This document shows, in pieces, positions 33,674 through 42,626 of a stretch of DNA of 42,626 nucleotides. Source of the stretch: Leptolyngbyaceae cyanobacterium T60_A2020_046 (lineage in GTDB: Bacteria > Cyanobacteriota > Cyanobacteriia > Phormidesmidales > Phormidesmidaceae). How positions within the stretch are numbered: the stretch's first letter is position 1; the number at the start of each line of letters is the position of its first letter. The translations under genes were made by a program, and so were the position numbers. Location: contig JACYME010000007.1 in the NCBI GenBank assembly GCA_015272155.1, positions 1 to 42,626 on the forward strand, written 5' to 3'. The notes under the pieces are model-generated. The model had not been told where the DNA came from, did no database searches, and saw nothing but the letters and a program-made list of their open reading frames with translations.

Positions 33674-33958
33674 GGCCCCGGAGTCTAGGCCCAAAACCTT
33701 ATCCGTACTGGTATCCCGGGCAGTCAGCATCAATACCGGAATCAACACACCGTCCCTCCGCAGACGCTGACAAAGCTGAATGCCATCGAGTTTTGGCAAC
33801 GCTACATCCATCAGCACTAGATCATAGGACAGTGTGAGGAGACGATCCCCGGCAGACTCTCCATCTCGGGCCACATCAACGGCATATCGCTGGGCACTCA
33901 GGGCTTCGCTAAAGGACTCCGCCAGTCGGGTGTCATCCTCTACCAGCAGGATTTGCAT
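33668..33958 (-). pseudogene. Response regulator truncated in its receiver by the IS1 remnant
   Basis: From ATG 33958 (preceded by GGAAGAAG) the frame is a standard OmpR-type receiver: MQILLVEDDTRLAESF with the acidic pair, phospho-acceptor in DLVLMDVALPKLDG, switch Thr in VLMLTARD, then GLDSGAG and a TAG stop. Native receivers continue GADDYLVKPF here, so the protein ends just before the conserved lysine, last helix and whole DNA-binding domain. The TAG stop is supplied by the end of the IS1 remnant. The missing C-terminal part is not found on the other side of the element. It lies 141 bp downstream of the large histidine kinase, its likely partner. Confidence 0.8.
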
Positions 33959-34099
33959 AGCTTCTTCCCACAACACGACCCCAGCAATTTTGCAGCGGGA
34001 ATGGCTGAATTCTAAAGGCCACCTTGGCACACCCTTGGGATCAGGATTTTCCGTTAGTAAACCAAATGAGCGCCTATTCTCCCCAATGGCAATGGGGCA

Positions 34100-37000
34100 T
34101 CACTGCTTCGACTGACTGAGGGGAATGGTGATCACAAAACAGGTGCCGCCAGTCTCGGGGGTTGTGCAGGTCAGGGTGCCGCCGTGCTTTTCAGTCACGA
34201 TTTGGTAGCTAATTGAAAGACCCATACCCGTTCCCTTACCGATGGCTTTGGTGGTGAAGAAGGAATCAAACAGGCGATCGCGCAATGACTCCGGCACTCC
34301 CGGCCCTGTATCGGCGATCGCAATCTGAACCAAATCATCCTCGACTAACGTAGTCGTCAAGGTAATCCCAAGCTCTGAATCGGCCCCGTCGGGTGCCTCG
34401 TAATGTTCCTCCAGGGCGTCAATCGCATTACTGAGAATGTTCATAAAAACCTGGTTGAGCTGCCCAGCGTAGCATTCCACTGGGGGAAGGCTGCCGTACT
34501 GGCGATGAATGACAATTTCGGGGCGATCGCCCTTGGCCTTAATGCGATTTTGCAAAATCATCAGTGTGCTGTCTAAACCTTCATGGAGATCGACTGCCTT
34601 CATTTCGGCCTCATCCATGCGCGAGAAGATACGCAGCGACGCCACAATCTGCTGAATGCGATCGGCCCCGACCTTCATGGAATTCAGCATTTTGGGAAGG
34701 TCTTCAAGCAAAAAGGGCAGATCAATGGCATCCATTTCTGCCGCGATCGCCTCCGGCGGGTCAGGGTAGGTCGTTTGATACAGCTCAACCAGCCCCATCA
34801 AATCTTGGGTGTAGCCACGGGCGTGCATCAAGTTCCCGTAGATGAAGTTGACCGGGTTATTGATCTCGTGAGCTACCCCAGCAACCAACTGCCCCAAGCT
34901 CGACATCTTTTCACTTTGAATGACCTGAGCCTGAGTCCGTCGCAGTTCATCCAGGGTATGTTGCAGTTCCACCGCCTGGTTGCGCAGTTCAAGTTCAGAC
35001 TGTTGCAGCGCCAGTTCCGTTTGTTGCCGTTGCCAGGCTTCAATCGCGGAAGTTAGCAGGTCAGCCAGCGAGCCCGCAAAACTGATTTCCTCAATGCTCC
35101 AGAGGCGCTCCGTTGGCCCCGAGGACTCCAGGCAAAACACCCCTACCATCCGCCCCCGCAGCCATAGGGAGGTGTCCAGTAAGGCCGTCACGCCCTCCGT
35201 GGTGCCATACACCTCCGCCAGATCAAGCGTCCGGGAATCCGTTGCAAGATTTGCGATCGCGAGGGTTCGTTCTTCCTCCAGCGCCTTGAGGTAGATCGGC
35301 AATGCTCGCATGTCAAGATTTGGAGTCTCGACGTGATCCCCGTTGAGGCGGCAAACATCTTGGCACTCCAGATAATTGCCATCCTGACTACGGAGCCACA
35401 GGCTAGCACTGACGGAGAGCGTTGCCGCCGTTGCCTTTAGTACCTGAGTCACAAATTCCTTAAAGGACAGTTGCTCTAGGGCACGAATCCGCACAAGTTG
35501 GGCGATCGCATCCCGATGAACGCGCAACTGCGCCTCACTTTGACGCTGGGCCGCCATTGCCTGCTCACGCTCAGTAATATCCAGCACCAAAGAGGCGCTG
35601 CCGATCATCTCCCCATCGGCATTAATGAGGGGCGTGTTGTACCAGTCACAAATAATCGAGCGGCCCTCACGAGTCAGGTTGGAATTGGTGCTGCGGGTGC
35701 CGCCTGTGCCTTGACGCAACGCCTCAAATCGTTCCTCTGCCAGGGGGATGCCCTCAGGAGCGATGATCAACCCGATTCTCTGCCCGATCGCCTCCGCAGC
35801 GGAATAGCCAAAAATCCGTTCTGCCGCAGGATTCCACGCCTGAATCAGACCCTCCGGACTCCACTCAATCACGGCCAAGGGCGACTGTTGAATCATCAAC
35901 GCCAGCTTTTGCTGGGAAGCGCGCAGGGCATTTTCCGTCGCTTTGCGAGCGCGAATATCCCGCACAATTGTGGACAAATATTGCAGCGTGCCCGCCCCAT
36001 CCTTGTGCGACAAAATCACCTGCGAAACCGGAACCGTCTGACCATCACTGCGGAGCAAGAGGGATTCTCCTTGCCAGGTGCCCCGCGCGATCGCCTTCGG
36101 CACCGCCACCTTGAGCAAAGTCCCCACTTCTTCTGGAGCGACCAACGCCTTAACGTGGAAATCAGGCGGCAGCGGCCCAGATTCCGGCAGACCCACCATG
36201 GCCCGTCCTGCCCGGTTCATATAAGTGATCTGGCCGTCAGGCATGGCCGTACTAACCAAATCAGGCGTCGCTTCCAAAATTGCCAGCAAGCGATCTTGCT
36301 CACGCTGGGCAGCAAGGCGATCGGTAATATCCATCGCTAATCCTGCAATACCAATCAGCATCCCCTCCGCATTCACCAGAGGCAGGTTATACCATTCACA
36401 AAAAATCCGACGGCCATCCTTGGTCTGATTTTCATTGGTGTTAAAAATCACGGCTTGGCGCGTCACCGCATCTTGAAAGACTGCATTCACCTCATCCTGA
36501 AACTCGGGGGGAACGAGCAACTCCACACCTCGACCCCAAACCTCTTCAGCGGTGTATCCAAAAATGCGCTCCGCTGACGGATTCCAGGCTTGAATGCGGC
36601 CTTCGTTGTCCCATTCGATGATAGCGATCGGGCTCTGCTGCACCAACAGCTCCATCCGTTGCCGATATTCCTGAATTTCACGGGTGCGCGCCTCCACACG
36701 GGCTTCCAGTTCCGCATTCAGACGCTGGAGCTGAACTTCTGCGCGGTGGCGATCGCTCACATCCCGCACCATCACCAACACCTCATCCACACCGCAGGGC
36801 GTCACGCGCACCTCTTCACGACACGTTTGCCCCTGAATCACAATGTCCTGCTCATAAACTTGAGTTTCCCCAGTCAACAGGGCTTGAGCCGTGTAGGCCA
36901 TCCGCGCTTGGGCGAGCGTCGATGGCAAAATATCAAACACAGTGCGTGCCAAGGGTTCATCGATCCCAACGGGCTGCACGCTGAGATTCGTACCTGCCAC

Positions 37001-38401
37001 CACATCCCGATAGGTACCATCCGCTGCCATACAAATTAGGAGATCTGGAACCGCTTGAATAAGCGCCCGATTCGTCGCTTCGCTCTGGCGCAATTGATCA
37101 TCCGCCAACTTGCGCTCGGTGATGTCAAAAATCACGCCATCCAAATACAGCAGGTTCCCCGCCTCGTCAAAACAGCCGCGCCCTTTTTCGTAAACCCAGC
37201 GTAGCGAACCATCGGCATGCCAAATGCGATATTCCACCTCATAGGACTGCTGAGCTTCCACGGCTTGCATCACATGCTTTGTCGCTACCGCGATATCCTC
37301 GGTGTCAATCAAGCTTGTCCACGATCGCACCGCATCTTTCAAAAAGTCTGTTGCAGGGTAGCCACAAATCTCCTCAACACAGTCACTCAACAGCAGCATG
37401 ATCCACTCCGCATCACACTGACAGCGATAGATAGCCCCAGGCACATTGGCAATCAACTGTCGCAAGCGCGATTCACTTTCTGCCAAGGAAAGCTCAGCCT
37501 GCTTGCGTTCTGTAATGTCTTGGGTCGTGCAAATGATGCGATGAACCTGCCCGGTGTCATCTCGCAGAGGCGTCAGCGTGGTTTGCCCCCAAATCAGCAG
37601 ATCGCCGACGGGCACACTTTCTTCGTAGGTTAAGCTACATCCATAGGCCAAACACTCTCGATAGCGGGCTTCCATCCCATGGCCTACCTCAGGCCCAAAC
37701 ACCTCAACCACGGATCGCCCCTGCACTTGCTCGGGCTGGAGTGACAAGGTGCGGGCCGTCATGGCGTTAATCCCCAGCAACGTAAATCCGCCGCTGGGGG
37801 TGACTTCAATGATCGCGAGACCATAGTCCACCCCATCGTAGATTTCGCGCAGCAGCGCCTCTTGCTCTCTCACCGCGCGTTCGATCTGCTTTTGTTGAGT
37901 AATTTCGCGCAGGGTAGCAATGATGAAGGGGTTGCCTTGGAGATCGTGGAAAATCGACTTTTGGCTGGCGATTGTGTGCTGCTGGCCGTGAGCATCGGTG
38001 AGGGTTACTTCGCGATATTGCGGCTGGTGGGTGCGCAGCACGTCGTCATCCCCTTGCCAGAAAATCTGGGCTTCCGCTGGGGGGAAAATCGCCTCATTCG
38101 ACTGGCCCAGCAACGCTTCGGGGCCATACCCAACGAGTTGGCAGAATGCGTTGTTGACAAAGACCCATCGGTGTTGATGGTCTTTAATCACCAGGGGATC
38201 GCTGATGCCGTTGAGTAGGTTAGGTAAAACCCCGAGGGACAGGCTATCGAAGAACTCTGGGTGGAAGGGCACGGTAGTTAAGGGTTGACAAGGGATAACG
38301 CTGGCAGGGAAATCGCGATCGCGGCGGAATGTCACCGCATAGAACCACAAGCGGTCTTCTATTGTTGGCCCATTTGAGGGGTGCCTCACAACCGACGCCA
38401 T
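34100..38401 (-). CDS. Multi-PAS histidine kinase (seven PAS, GAF, HisKA, HATPase)
   Basis: A 1433-residue soluble sensor kinase. PAS domains begin at about residues 55, 183, 312, 445, 584, 705 and 832, most followed by a PAC-type DITERK motif (for example near 298, 428 and 950). A GAF domain (about 970-1110) follows, then a coiled linker, the HisKA domain with the phospho-acceptor His1178 in GVAHEINNPVNF (the HEINNP type common in cyanobacteria), and the HATPase (NAIDAL, ADTGPGVP, FFTTKAIGKGTGMGLSIS). There are no membrane segments, so it senses intracellular signals. PAS5 and PAS7 are near copies of each other. ATG 38401. The response regulator 141 bp downstream, its likely partner, is truncated by an IS1 remnant. 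Confidence 0.93.
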   Translation of the reverse strand: MASVVRHPSNGPTIEDRLWFYAVTFRRDRDFPASVIPCQPLTTVPFHPEFFDSLSLGVLPNLLNGISDPLVIKDHQHRWVFVNNAFCQLVGYGPEALLGQSNEAIFPPAEAQIFWQGDDDVLRTHQPQYREVTLTDAHGQQHTIASQKSIFHDLQGNPFIIATLREITQQKQIERAVREQEALLREIYDGVDYGLAIIEVTPSGGFTLLGINAMTARTLSLQPEQVQGRSVVEVFGPEVGHGMEARYRECLAYGCSLTYEESVPVGDLLIWGQTTLTPLRDDTGQVHRIICTTQDITERKQAELSLAESESRLRQLIANVPGAIYRCQCDAEWIMLLLSDCVEEICGYPATDFLKDAVRSWTSLIDTEDIAVATKHVMQAVEAQQSYEVEYRIWHADGSLRWVYEKGRGCFDEAGNLLYLDGVIFDITERKLADDQLRQSEATNRALIQAVPDLLICMAADGTYRDVVAGTNLSVQPVGIDEPLARTVFDILPSTLAQARMAYTAQALLTGETQVYEQDIVIQGQTCREEVRVTPCGVDEVLVMVRDVSDRHRAEVQLQRLNAELEARVEARTREIQEYRQRMELLVQQSPIAIIEWDNEGRIQAWNPSAERIFGYTAEEVWGRGVELLVPPEFQDEVNAVFQDAVTRQAVIFNTNENQTKDGRRIFCEWYNLPLVNAEGMLIGIAGLAMDITDRLAAQREQDRLLAILEATPDLVSTAMPDGQITYMNRAGRAMVGLPESGPLPPDFHVKALVAPEEVGTLLKVAVPKAIARGTWQGESLLLRSDGQTVPVSQVILSHKDGAGTLQYLSTIVRDIRARKATENALRASQQKLALMIQQSPLAVIEWSPEGLIQAWNPAAERIFGYSAAEAIGQRIGLIIAPEGIPLAEERFEALRQGTGGTRSTNSNLTREGRSIICDWYNTPLINADGEMIGSASLVLDITEREQAMAAQRQSEAQLRVHRDAIAQLVRIRALEQLSFKEFVTQVLKATAATLSVSASLWLRSQDGNYLECQDVCRLNGDHVETPNLDMRALPIYLKALEEERTLAIANLATDSRTLDLAEVYGTTEGVTALLDTSLWLRGRMVGVFCLESSGPTERLWSIEEISFAGSLADLLTSAIEAWQRQQTELALQQSELELRNQAVELQHTLDELRRTQAQVIQSEKMSSLGQLVAGVAHEINNPVNFIYGNLMHARGYTQDLMGLVELYQTTYPDPPEAIAAEMDAIDLPFLLEDLPKMLNSMKVGADRIQQIVASLRIFSRMDEAEMKAVDLHEGLDSTLMILQNRIKAKGDRPEIVIHRQYGSLPPVECYAGQLNQVFMNILSNAIDALEEHYEAPDGADSELGITLTTTLVEDDLVQIAIADTGPGVPESLRDRLFDSFFTTKAIGKGTGMGLSISYQIVTEKHGGTLTCTTPETGGTCFVITIPLSQSKQ

Positions 38402-38557
38402 GCAGCGCCTGTGATTCCGCGAATGCCCCTAGCGGGGACAGTCCACTTCCAGGTTGCCCAATTTTCTGCCCCGGCTGACAATCCGTCGGATCCTCTCCCT
38501 GAAGCGCCCTCGATGCGATAGGCTGAGGCGAAAGGCGGGTGCTGGAGACGGCTCGAA

Positions 38558-39361
38558 ATGTGTCGATTGTTGGGCTATGTGGGATCACCGATCTCCCTGG
38601 GCGCTCTGCTCACTGATCCCCCCCATTCGCTGCGGGTACAAAGCTATGCACCAAGGGAGTTGCGGGTCGCGCTGCTGAATGCCGACGGGTTTGGCTTTGG
38701 ATGGTATGACGGCGATCGCGATCGCCGTCCTTTTACCTATCGCAGCATCCTGCCCCTCTGGAATGATCCTAACGTGGATTCTCTGTGCCGCTATATTCAC
38801 ACCCCAGCCGCGATCGCCTACGTCCGCAGTGCGACTCCCGGCCAAACGATCGATCACAGCAATTGCCAGCCCTTCCAGTCTGGCGAGTTGTTATTTTCCC
38901 ACAATGGCTATATTCACAACTTTCGGGAAACGCTGTATCGTCCGCTGCGATCGCGCCTGAGCGATCGCGCCTATGCTGCCATCCAAGGCAGCACCGACTC
39001 AGAACACCTGTGGGGGCTGGTGCTCACCGCCCTCGAACAAACCCCCGACTTACGCAGCGCCTTAGCCCATGCCCTTAATACCTTGGCAGATCTCGCAGTC
39101 CAATTTACCACGGCCATCGCCGCCAACATCCTGATGAGCGACGGCACTCAGCTCATTGGCGCGAAATTCTCATCTTTCGATCCTTCCCCCTCCCTATACT
39201 GGCTCCGAGGTGATCCGCGCTTTCCAAATAGCGCGATCGTCGCTTCAGAACCCCTCTTTGAAGCCGACTGGCAACCCTGCCCAGAGGCCACGTTGTTTAC
39301 GATATCTGCTCACCGTGACCCAGAATTTCATCCCCTCCAGCCCACGCCCTCTTCTATCTGA
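38558..39361 (+). CDS. egtC: Class II glutamine amidotransferase, ergothioneine EgtC type
   Basis: EgtC removes the glutamyl group from the gamma-glutamyl intermediate in ergothioneine synthesis. The 267-residue protein begins MCRLLGYVG, so Cys2 is the N-terminal nucleophile of the Ntn-hydrolase fold once Met is removed. Further hallmarks are RELRVALLNADGFGFGWY, AYVRSATPG, NCQPF, FSHNGYIHNFR and GSTDSEHLW. ATG 38558. The end of the gene overlaps the egtB start by 47 nt. EgtC in a cyanobacterium implies that EgtB here uses gamma-glutamylcysteine, as in mycobacteria, rather than free cysteine. EgtA and EgtE are not in the window. Confidence 0.88.
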   Translation: MCRLLGYVGSPISLGALLTDPPHSLRVQSYAPRELRVALLNADGFGFGWYDGDRDRRPFTYRSILPLWNDPNVDSLCRYIHTPAAIAYVRSATPGQTIDHSNCQPFQSGELLFSHNGYIHNFRETLYRPLRSRLSDRAYAAIQGSTDSEHLWGLVLTALEQTPDLRSALAHALNTLADLAVQFTTAIAANILMSDGTQLIGAKFSSFDPSPSLYWLRGDPRFPNSAIVASEPLFEADWQPCPEATLFTISAHRDPEFHPLQPTPSSI

Positions 39362-40622
39362 GAATGCTCGCCAAGCCCTCTGGGATGACATGATCGCCTG
39401 TCGCCAGAGCACCCTCACCCTCATCAAAGGGCTAACCCACACTGAACTGTGCCAGCAGGCCCACCCTGACTTCAGTCCTGTGGGCTGGCATCTGGGGCAC
39501 ATCGCTTTCACAGAATCGCTGTGGCTGCTTGAGCAGCTCAAGGGTGACCCCTGTCCCTATCCCCACTATCGTCGTGTGTTTGCCGCCGATGGCTTACCTA
39601 AATCTGAACGGCAAAATCTACCGTCCCTGGCAGAGTTGTTGGCATTTATGCAGACAATTCGCGATCGCACCCTCGCCTACCTCAACACCGCCCCGCTAGA
39701 AGACACCCACCGCCTCTGGCGATGGCTCCTCCAACACGAAAGCCAGCACGCAGAAACCGCTACGCTCTTGCTTGAGGTCCATCGCTGGCCCCGCAAGGTA
39801 ACCTGTTCTCCAACCTTGGCCACCGATCTCGCCCTAGATGCCCACCCACTGCCCCCAGAAATGGTCTACATTCCTGCTGGTGAAGTCATCCTTGGTAACG
39901 AGCATGACGACGCCCTCGATAACGAGCGTCCTCAACACCTCAGATACACCGACGCTTTTTTTATCGATCGCACCCCAGTCACCGTTCACGCTTTCCGCAC
40001 CTTCATGGAAGCGGGCGGCTATCAAAATCAAGAATTCTGGACACCCCAAGGCTGGCAATGGCGGCAAGCCTACGGTATTACCCAACCTCGCTACTGGCGC
40101 GATGCACCTGGCTGGGAGGCTCATCCAGTCTGTGGGGTCAGCCTTTATGAAGCCCAAGCCTATGCTCGTTTCGTCAACAAGCGACTCCCCACAGAAGCGG
40201 AGTGGGAAAAAGCTGCTCGCGGCCTAGCAACTCGCGATCGCCCCAATCCCAAGATTTCCCCCTTATATCCTTGGGGCTCACCTGAGATCGATCATCGATA
40301 CAGTAACTTCGGCAGCGCGATCGGCCACACAACCCCCGTCTCCCACCATCCCCTCGGCGCAAGTAACACTGGCTGTCTCGACCTTCTGGGCAACGTCTGG
40401 GAATGGACGGCCACAACCTTCCAAGACTATCCCGGCTTTCAAGCCTATCCCTATCGTGGCTATTCCCAAGCCTATTTTGACCACGCTCACTGGGTACTGC
40501 GAGGTGGCAGTTGGGCCACCCGCCGTTGGGCGCTGCGCAGCACCTTTCGCAACTGGTATCACCCCCATGTCCGCGAAGTCTTCGCCGGATTTCGATGTGT
40601 GTTAGATGCATCACAAGCTTAA
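39315..40622 (+). CDS. egtB: Ergothioneine synthase, sulfoxide-forming EgtB
   Basis: A non-haem iron enzyme that joins hercynine to a cysteine-containing thiol with O2. Of its 435 residues, the N-terminal DinB-like domain carries the iron ligands: the histidine in WHLGHIAF, then H141 and H145 in QHESQHAET. The C-terminal formylglycine-generating-enzyme-like domain (about 180-430) has MVYIPAGEVILGN, FIDRTPVTVHAF, RLPTEAEWEKAAR, LLGNVWEWT and VLRGGSWATR. The start is GTG at 39315; the ATG at 39390 would cut off the conserved first helix (ARQALWDD). It overlaps egtC by 47 nt and is followed after 60 bp by egtD, so the three genes form one unit. Confidence 0.9.
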   Translation: MTQNFIPSSPRPLLSENARQALWDDMIACRQSTLTLIKGLTHTELCQQAHPDFSPVGWHLGHIAFTESLWLLEQLKGDPCPYPHYRRVFAADGLPKSERQNLPSLAELLAFMQTIRDRTLAYLNTAPLEDTHRLWRWLLQHESQHAETATLLLEVHRWPRKVTCSPTLATDLALDAHPLPPEMVYIPAGEVILGNEHDDALDNERPQHLRYTDAFFIDRTPVTVHAFRTFMEAGGYQNQEFWTPQGWQWRQAYGITQPRYWRDAPGWEAHPVCGVSLYEAQAYARFVNKRLPTEAEWEKAARGLATRDRPNPKISPLYPWGSPEIDHRYSNFGSAIGHTTPVSHHPLGASNTGCLDLLGNVWEWTATTFQDYPGFQAYPYRGYSQAYFDHAHWVLRGGSWATRRWALRSTFRNWYHPHVREVFAGFRCVLDASQA

Positions 40623-40682
40623 AACTCCGGTGGCAGAATACACAGGGGCGTCTGCCCCCCTTGTCCCATCATTTGGTTCTTT

Positions 40683-41741
40683 ATGCTCCCTTCTTCGTCC
40701 TCAATCCGCGATCGTCATCCCCTCAACATCAACCCAGATGTACCATTACCCACCATCCTCCGCGATCGTCTCACGATGGAATATCGCACCCAGCCTGAAA
40801 CCGAAACAATCCGCGAAGGTCAAGATGTTGTCCTCGGCCTCAGCGCAACACCCAAATCTTTGCCACCTAAGTATTTTTATGATGACCGCGGCTCCAAGTT
40901 GTTTGAAGCCATTACTCAATTGCCAGAATATTATTTAACTCGCACTGAAACGACAATTTTACAGAACTGTGTCAGCGCGATCGCAGCCCGAGTCGGCCCC
41001 TGCGACTTGATCGAGTTGGGCAGCGGTAGTTCTACCAAGACTCGCATCCTACTCGATGCCTACCGTCAGCTCAACATTCATCTCCGCTACGTGCCCGTTG
41101 ATGTCAGCGGCAGCATGTTAGAAGAAACCGCCCATCTACTATTGCAAGAATATCCTCAACTCTCCATTCACGGACTCGTCAGCACCTACGAAAACGCCCT
41201 CGCCAACCTTCCAGATCGAATCCACCCAAGTCGAATGATCGCTTTTATTGGAAGTACCTTAGGCAACCTAGCTCTCCATGAATGCGAAACTTTTTTAGGC
41301 CATGTCAGCGCAGCCCTACAACCCAACGACCACTTTCTCCTCGGCATCGATCTTCACAAAGATACCGCTATCCTAGAAGCAGCCTACAACGACAGCCAGG
41401 GGATCACCGCCGCATTTAATCTCAACATGCTGGATCACCTTAACTGGCGTTTTCAAGGCAACTTTGACCTTCGACATTTTCGACATGTGTCGTTCTACAA
41501 CACTCGCGATCGCCAAATTGAAATGCACATTGAAAGTCTCAGATCACAAATCGTCAACCTCAGATCCCTAGAGTTCACCGCCACATTTGCAACAGGGGAG
41601 AAACTACTCAGCGAAATTTCTCGAAAATTTGAGATCCCTGAAATTCAAGAGACCTTGAGCAAGCACCACCTTAACGCCGTTGAGACCTTTACCGATAGTC
41701 AACGCTGGTTTGCACTGATCCTTTGCCAAAAGAAGCCGTAA
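40683..41741 (+). CDS. egtD: L-histidine N-alpha-methyltransferase EgtD
   Basis: Trimethylates histidine with SAM to give hercynine, the first step to ergothioneine. The 352-residue protein has the EgtD hallmarks: SLPPKYFYDDRGSKLFEAIT, LPEYYLTRTE, DLIELGSGSSTKT (SAM loop), VPVDVSGSMLEE, GSTLGNL and FLLGIDLHKD, then FNLNMLDHLNW and IEMHIESL in the histidine-binding part. ATG 40683 is upstream of the domain by about 45 residues; ATG 40776 (MEYRTQPE) is an alternative start. It is the third gene of the egtC-egtB-egtD unit. No terminator follows within 150 bp. Confidence 0.94.
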   Translation: MLPSSSSIRDRHPLNINPDVPLPTILRDRLTMEYRTQPETETIREGQDVVLGLSATPKSLPPKYFYDDRGSKLFEAITQLPEYYLTRTETTILQNCVSAIAARVGPCDLIELGSGSSTKTRILLDAYRQLNIHLRYVPVDVSGSMLEETAHLLLQEYPQLSIHGLVSTYENALANLPDRIHPSRMIAFIGSTLGNLALHECETFLGHVSAALQPNDHFLLGIDLHKDTAILEAAYNDSQGITAAFNLNMLDHLNWRFQGNFDLRHFRHVSFYNTRDRQIEMHIESLRSQIVNLRSLEFTATFATGEKLLSEISRKFEIPEIQETLSKHHLNAVETFTDSQRWFALILCQKKP

Positions 41742-41901
41742 CTTAAACACATCAACAACATATCAATCGACTGGAAATACCCGTCACGACCCTTTAAACC
41801 CTGGTAGAAAAACAGTGCTCTGTTTCATGCCTCTACAACATGAAAATGCCTAGAACTCGTCACAATTAACACGTTGCCTGTCATTTCACGCTGATTCCCA
41901 A

Positions 41902-42626
41902 ATGTCCGTCCCCATCGCCCTACTCACAGACTTTGGCACTCAAGATGGATACGTTGGCATCATGAAAGGGGTGATTGCAAGTATTCACCCCAATGCACCC
42001 GTTATCGACATCAGTCACGCAGTATGCCCACAAGACCGGCTAGCAGCCCGGTTTATCCTTCTCAACGCAGTTCCCTACTTCCCCACCAACACAATCTACA
42101 CAGTCGTCGTTGATCCAGGGGTCGGAACTCGGCGGCGGGCGATCGCAGTACAGTTTTCAAGAGGTTATCTCGTTGGGCCGGATAATGGTGTTTTTAGCGG
42201 CGTCCTGGATGCATTTCCCGCGATCGCCGCTGTCACCCTCAACAAGCCTCAATATTGGCGAACCCCACAACCCAGCACAACATTCCACGGACGAGACATC
42301 TTTGCTCCTGCTGCCGCCTACCTCTCAGCAGGATTGCCCCTAGCAGAACTCGGCCAAGCTATCGGACTTCATACGCTGACAAACCTCAACCTTCTCAAAC
42401 CAACGATTGAACCTTACCGCATCACAGGGCAAATTCAATACATTGATCACTTCGGCAACCTCATCACAACAATTCCAGGCACTGCGATCGCCTTAAGGGA
42501 CTGGTACATTAACATCAACGGCATACCTATTGCGCTTCAAACAACCTATGGGGAAGTCGACCCTGGGAAAGCTGTTGCGATCGTGGGGAGCCACAACTGG
42601 GTAGAAATCGCAGTCAACCAAGGTAG
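41902..42626 (+). CDS. SAM hydrolase / adenosyltransferase (DUF62), cut by the right edge
   Basis: Members of this family split S-adenosylmethionine with water or a halide using a D-R-H triad. All three residues are visible: D10 (IALLTDFG), R77 (GVGTRRR) and H129 (TFHGRDIFAPA). Other hallmarks are DGYVGIMKGVI, VIDISHAV, VVVDPGVG, VGPDNGVF and, in the C-terminal domain, YIDHFGNLITTI. At least 241 residues are encoded, and only the last part of the protein lies beyond the window. ATG 41902. Being next to the SAM-using egtD is probably coincidence. Confidence 0.92.
   Translation, partial: MSVPIALLTDFGTQDGYVGIMKGVIASIHPNAPVIDISHAVCPQDRLAARFILLNAVPYFPTNTIYTVVVDPGVGTRRRAIAVQFSRGYLVGPDNGVFSGVLDAFPAIAAVTLNKPQYWRTPQPSTTFHGRDIFAPAAAYLSAGLPLAELGQAIGLHTLTNLNLLKPTIEPYRITGQIQYIDHFGNLITTIPGTAIALRDWYININGIPIALQTTYGEVDPGKAVAIVGSHNWVEIAVNQG

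Overview
This window comes from a cyanobacterial chromosome. It holds the start of psbA (photosystem II D1), the cyanobacterial octamer GCGATCGC and its extended forms throughout, many small families known almost only from cyanobacteria (DUF2949, DUF1818, DUF1823, a DUF3146-like protein, a TIGR03792-like protein, the cyanobacterial-type RNA polymerase omega subunit), an NblR-type response regulator and a PEP-CTERM protein. Genus cannot be fixed from sequence alone; a Leptolyngbya-like filamentous or related unicellular lineage is a guess.

Layout. 1-1113: truncated psbA (minus) with its promoter and a small conserved gene. 1463-4365: NAD kinase, an NblR-like regulator, a DUF192 lipoprotein and a DUF2949 protein (all plus). 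4483-7644 (minus): an alanine-glyoxylate-type aminotransferase with its terminator, and a periplasmic amidase coupled to a 95-residue upstream ORF. 7707-9125: a phospholipase-D-like protein carrying a canonical EF-hand loop. 9141-10005: a membrane-protein gene broken by an 11-bp tandem repeat. 10143-12132: a Get3/ArsA-type ATPase with an HSP20-like tail, convergent with a zinc-ribbon protein that has a C-terminal membrane anchor, then a TIGR03792-like protein. 12337-13586: phasin-like protein, lumenal-type FKBP and a strong terminator. 14098-16798 (minus): MurA, an M48 peptidase and tRNA-Leu(CAA); the peptidase stop codon lies inside the tRNA gene. 17009-19459: tRNA-Leu(CAG), a SpoU/TrmH methyltransferase, a MATE transporter. 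19876-20654: PEP-CTERM protein. 20655-23127: a gene-poor stretch with hairpin repeats and one small conserved gene. 23128-26426: tRNA-Pro(GGG), an M15-type peptidase with three exact-length 78-residue repeats, DUF1818, rpoZ, an SGNH hydrolase and a small membrane protein. 26607-30438: LCP-family cell-wall ligase, divergent mannose-1-phosphate guanylyltransferase, acylphosphatase, MOSC protein. 30472-32734: aspartokinase with DUF1823. 33080-33958: a wreck zone, where an IS1-family transposase remnant lies between a kinase-like N-terminal fragment and a response regulator cut off in mid-receiver. 34100-38401: a giant seven-PAS hybrid-free histidine kinase, probably orphaned by that event. 38558-41741: ergothioneine genes egtC-egtB-egtD. 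41902-42626: SAM hydrolase (DUF62), cut by the window end.

How the genes fit together. Cell-envelope functions recur: MurA, amidase, M15 peptidase, LCP ligase, GDP-mannose synthesis. Stress and light functions are also present: psbA, NblR-like regulator, ergothioneine. The most notable observations are the copy-number-sensitive 11-bp repeat, the EF-hand inserted in the phospholipase-D fold, the IS1-truncated regulator next to its likely kinase, the coding/tRNA overlap, and the Get3-like ATPase beside a candidate tail-anchored protein. No CRISPR array, prophage or complete insertion sequence was seen. All functional calls rest on recognition of motifs by eye; no database search was run.
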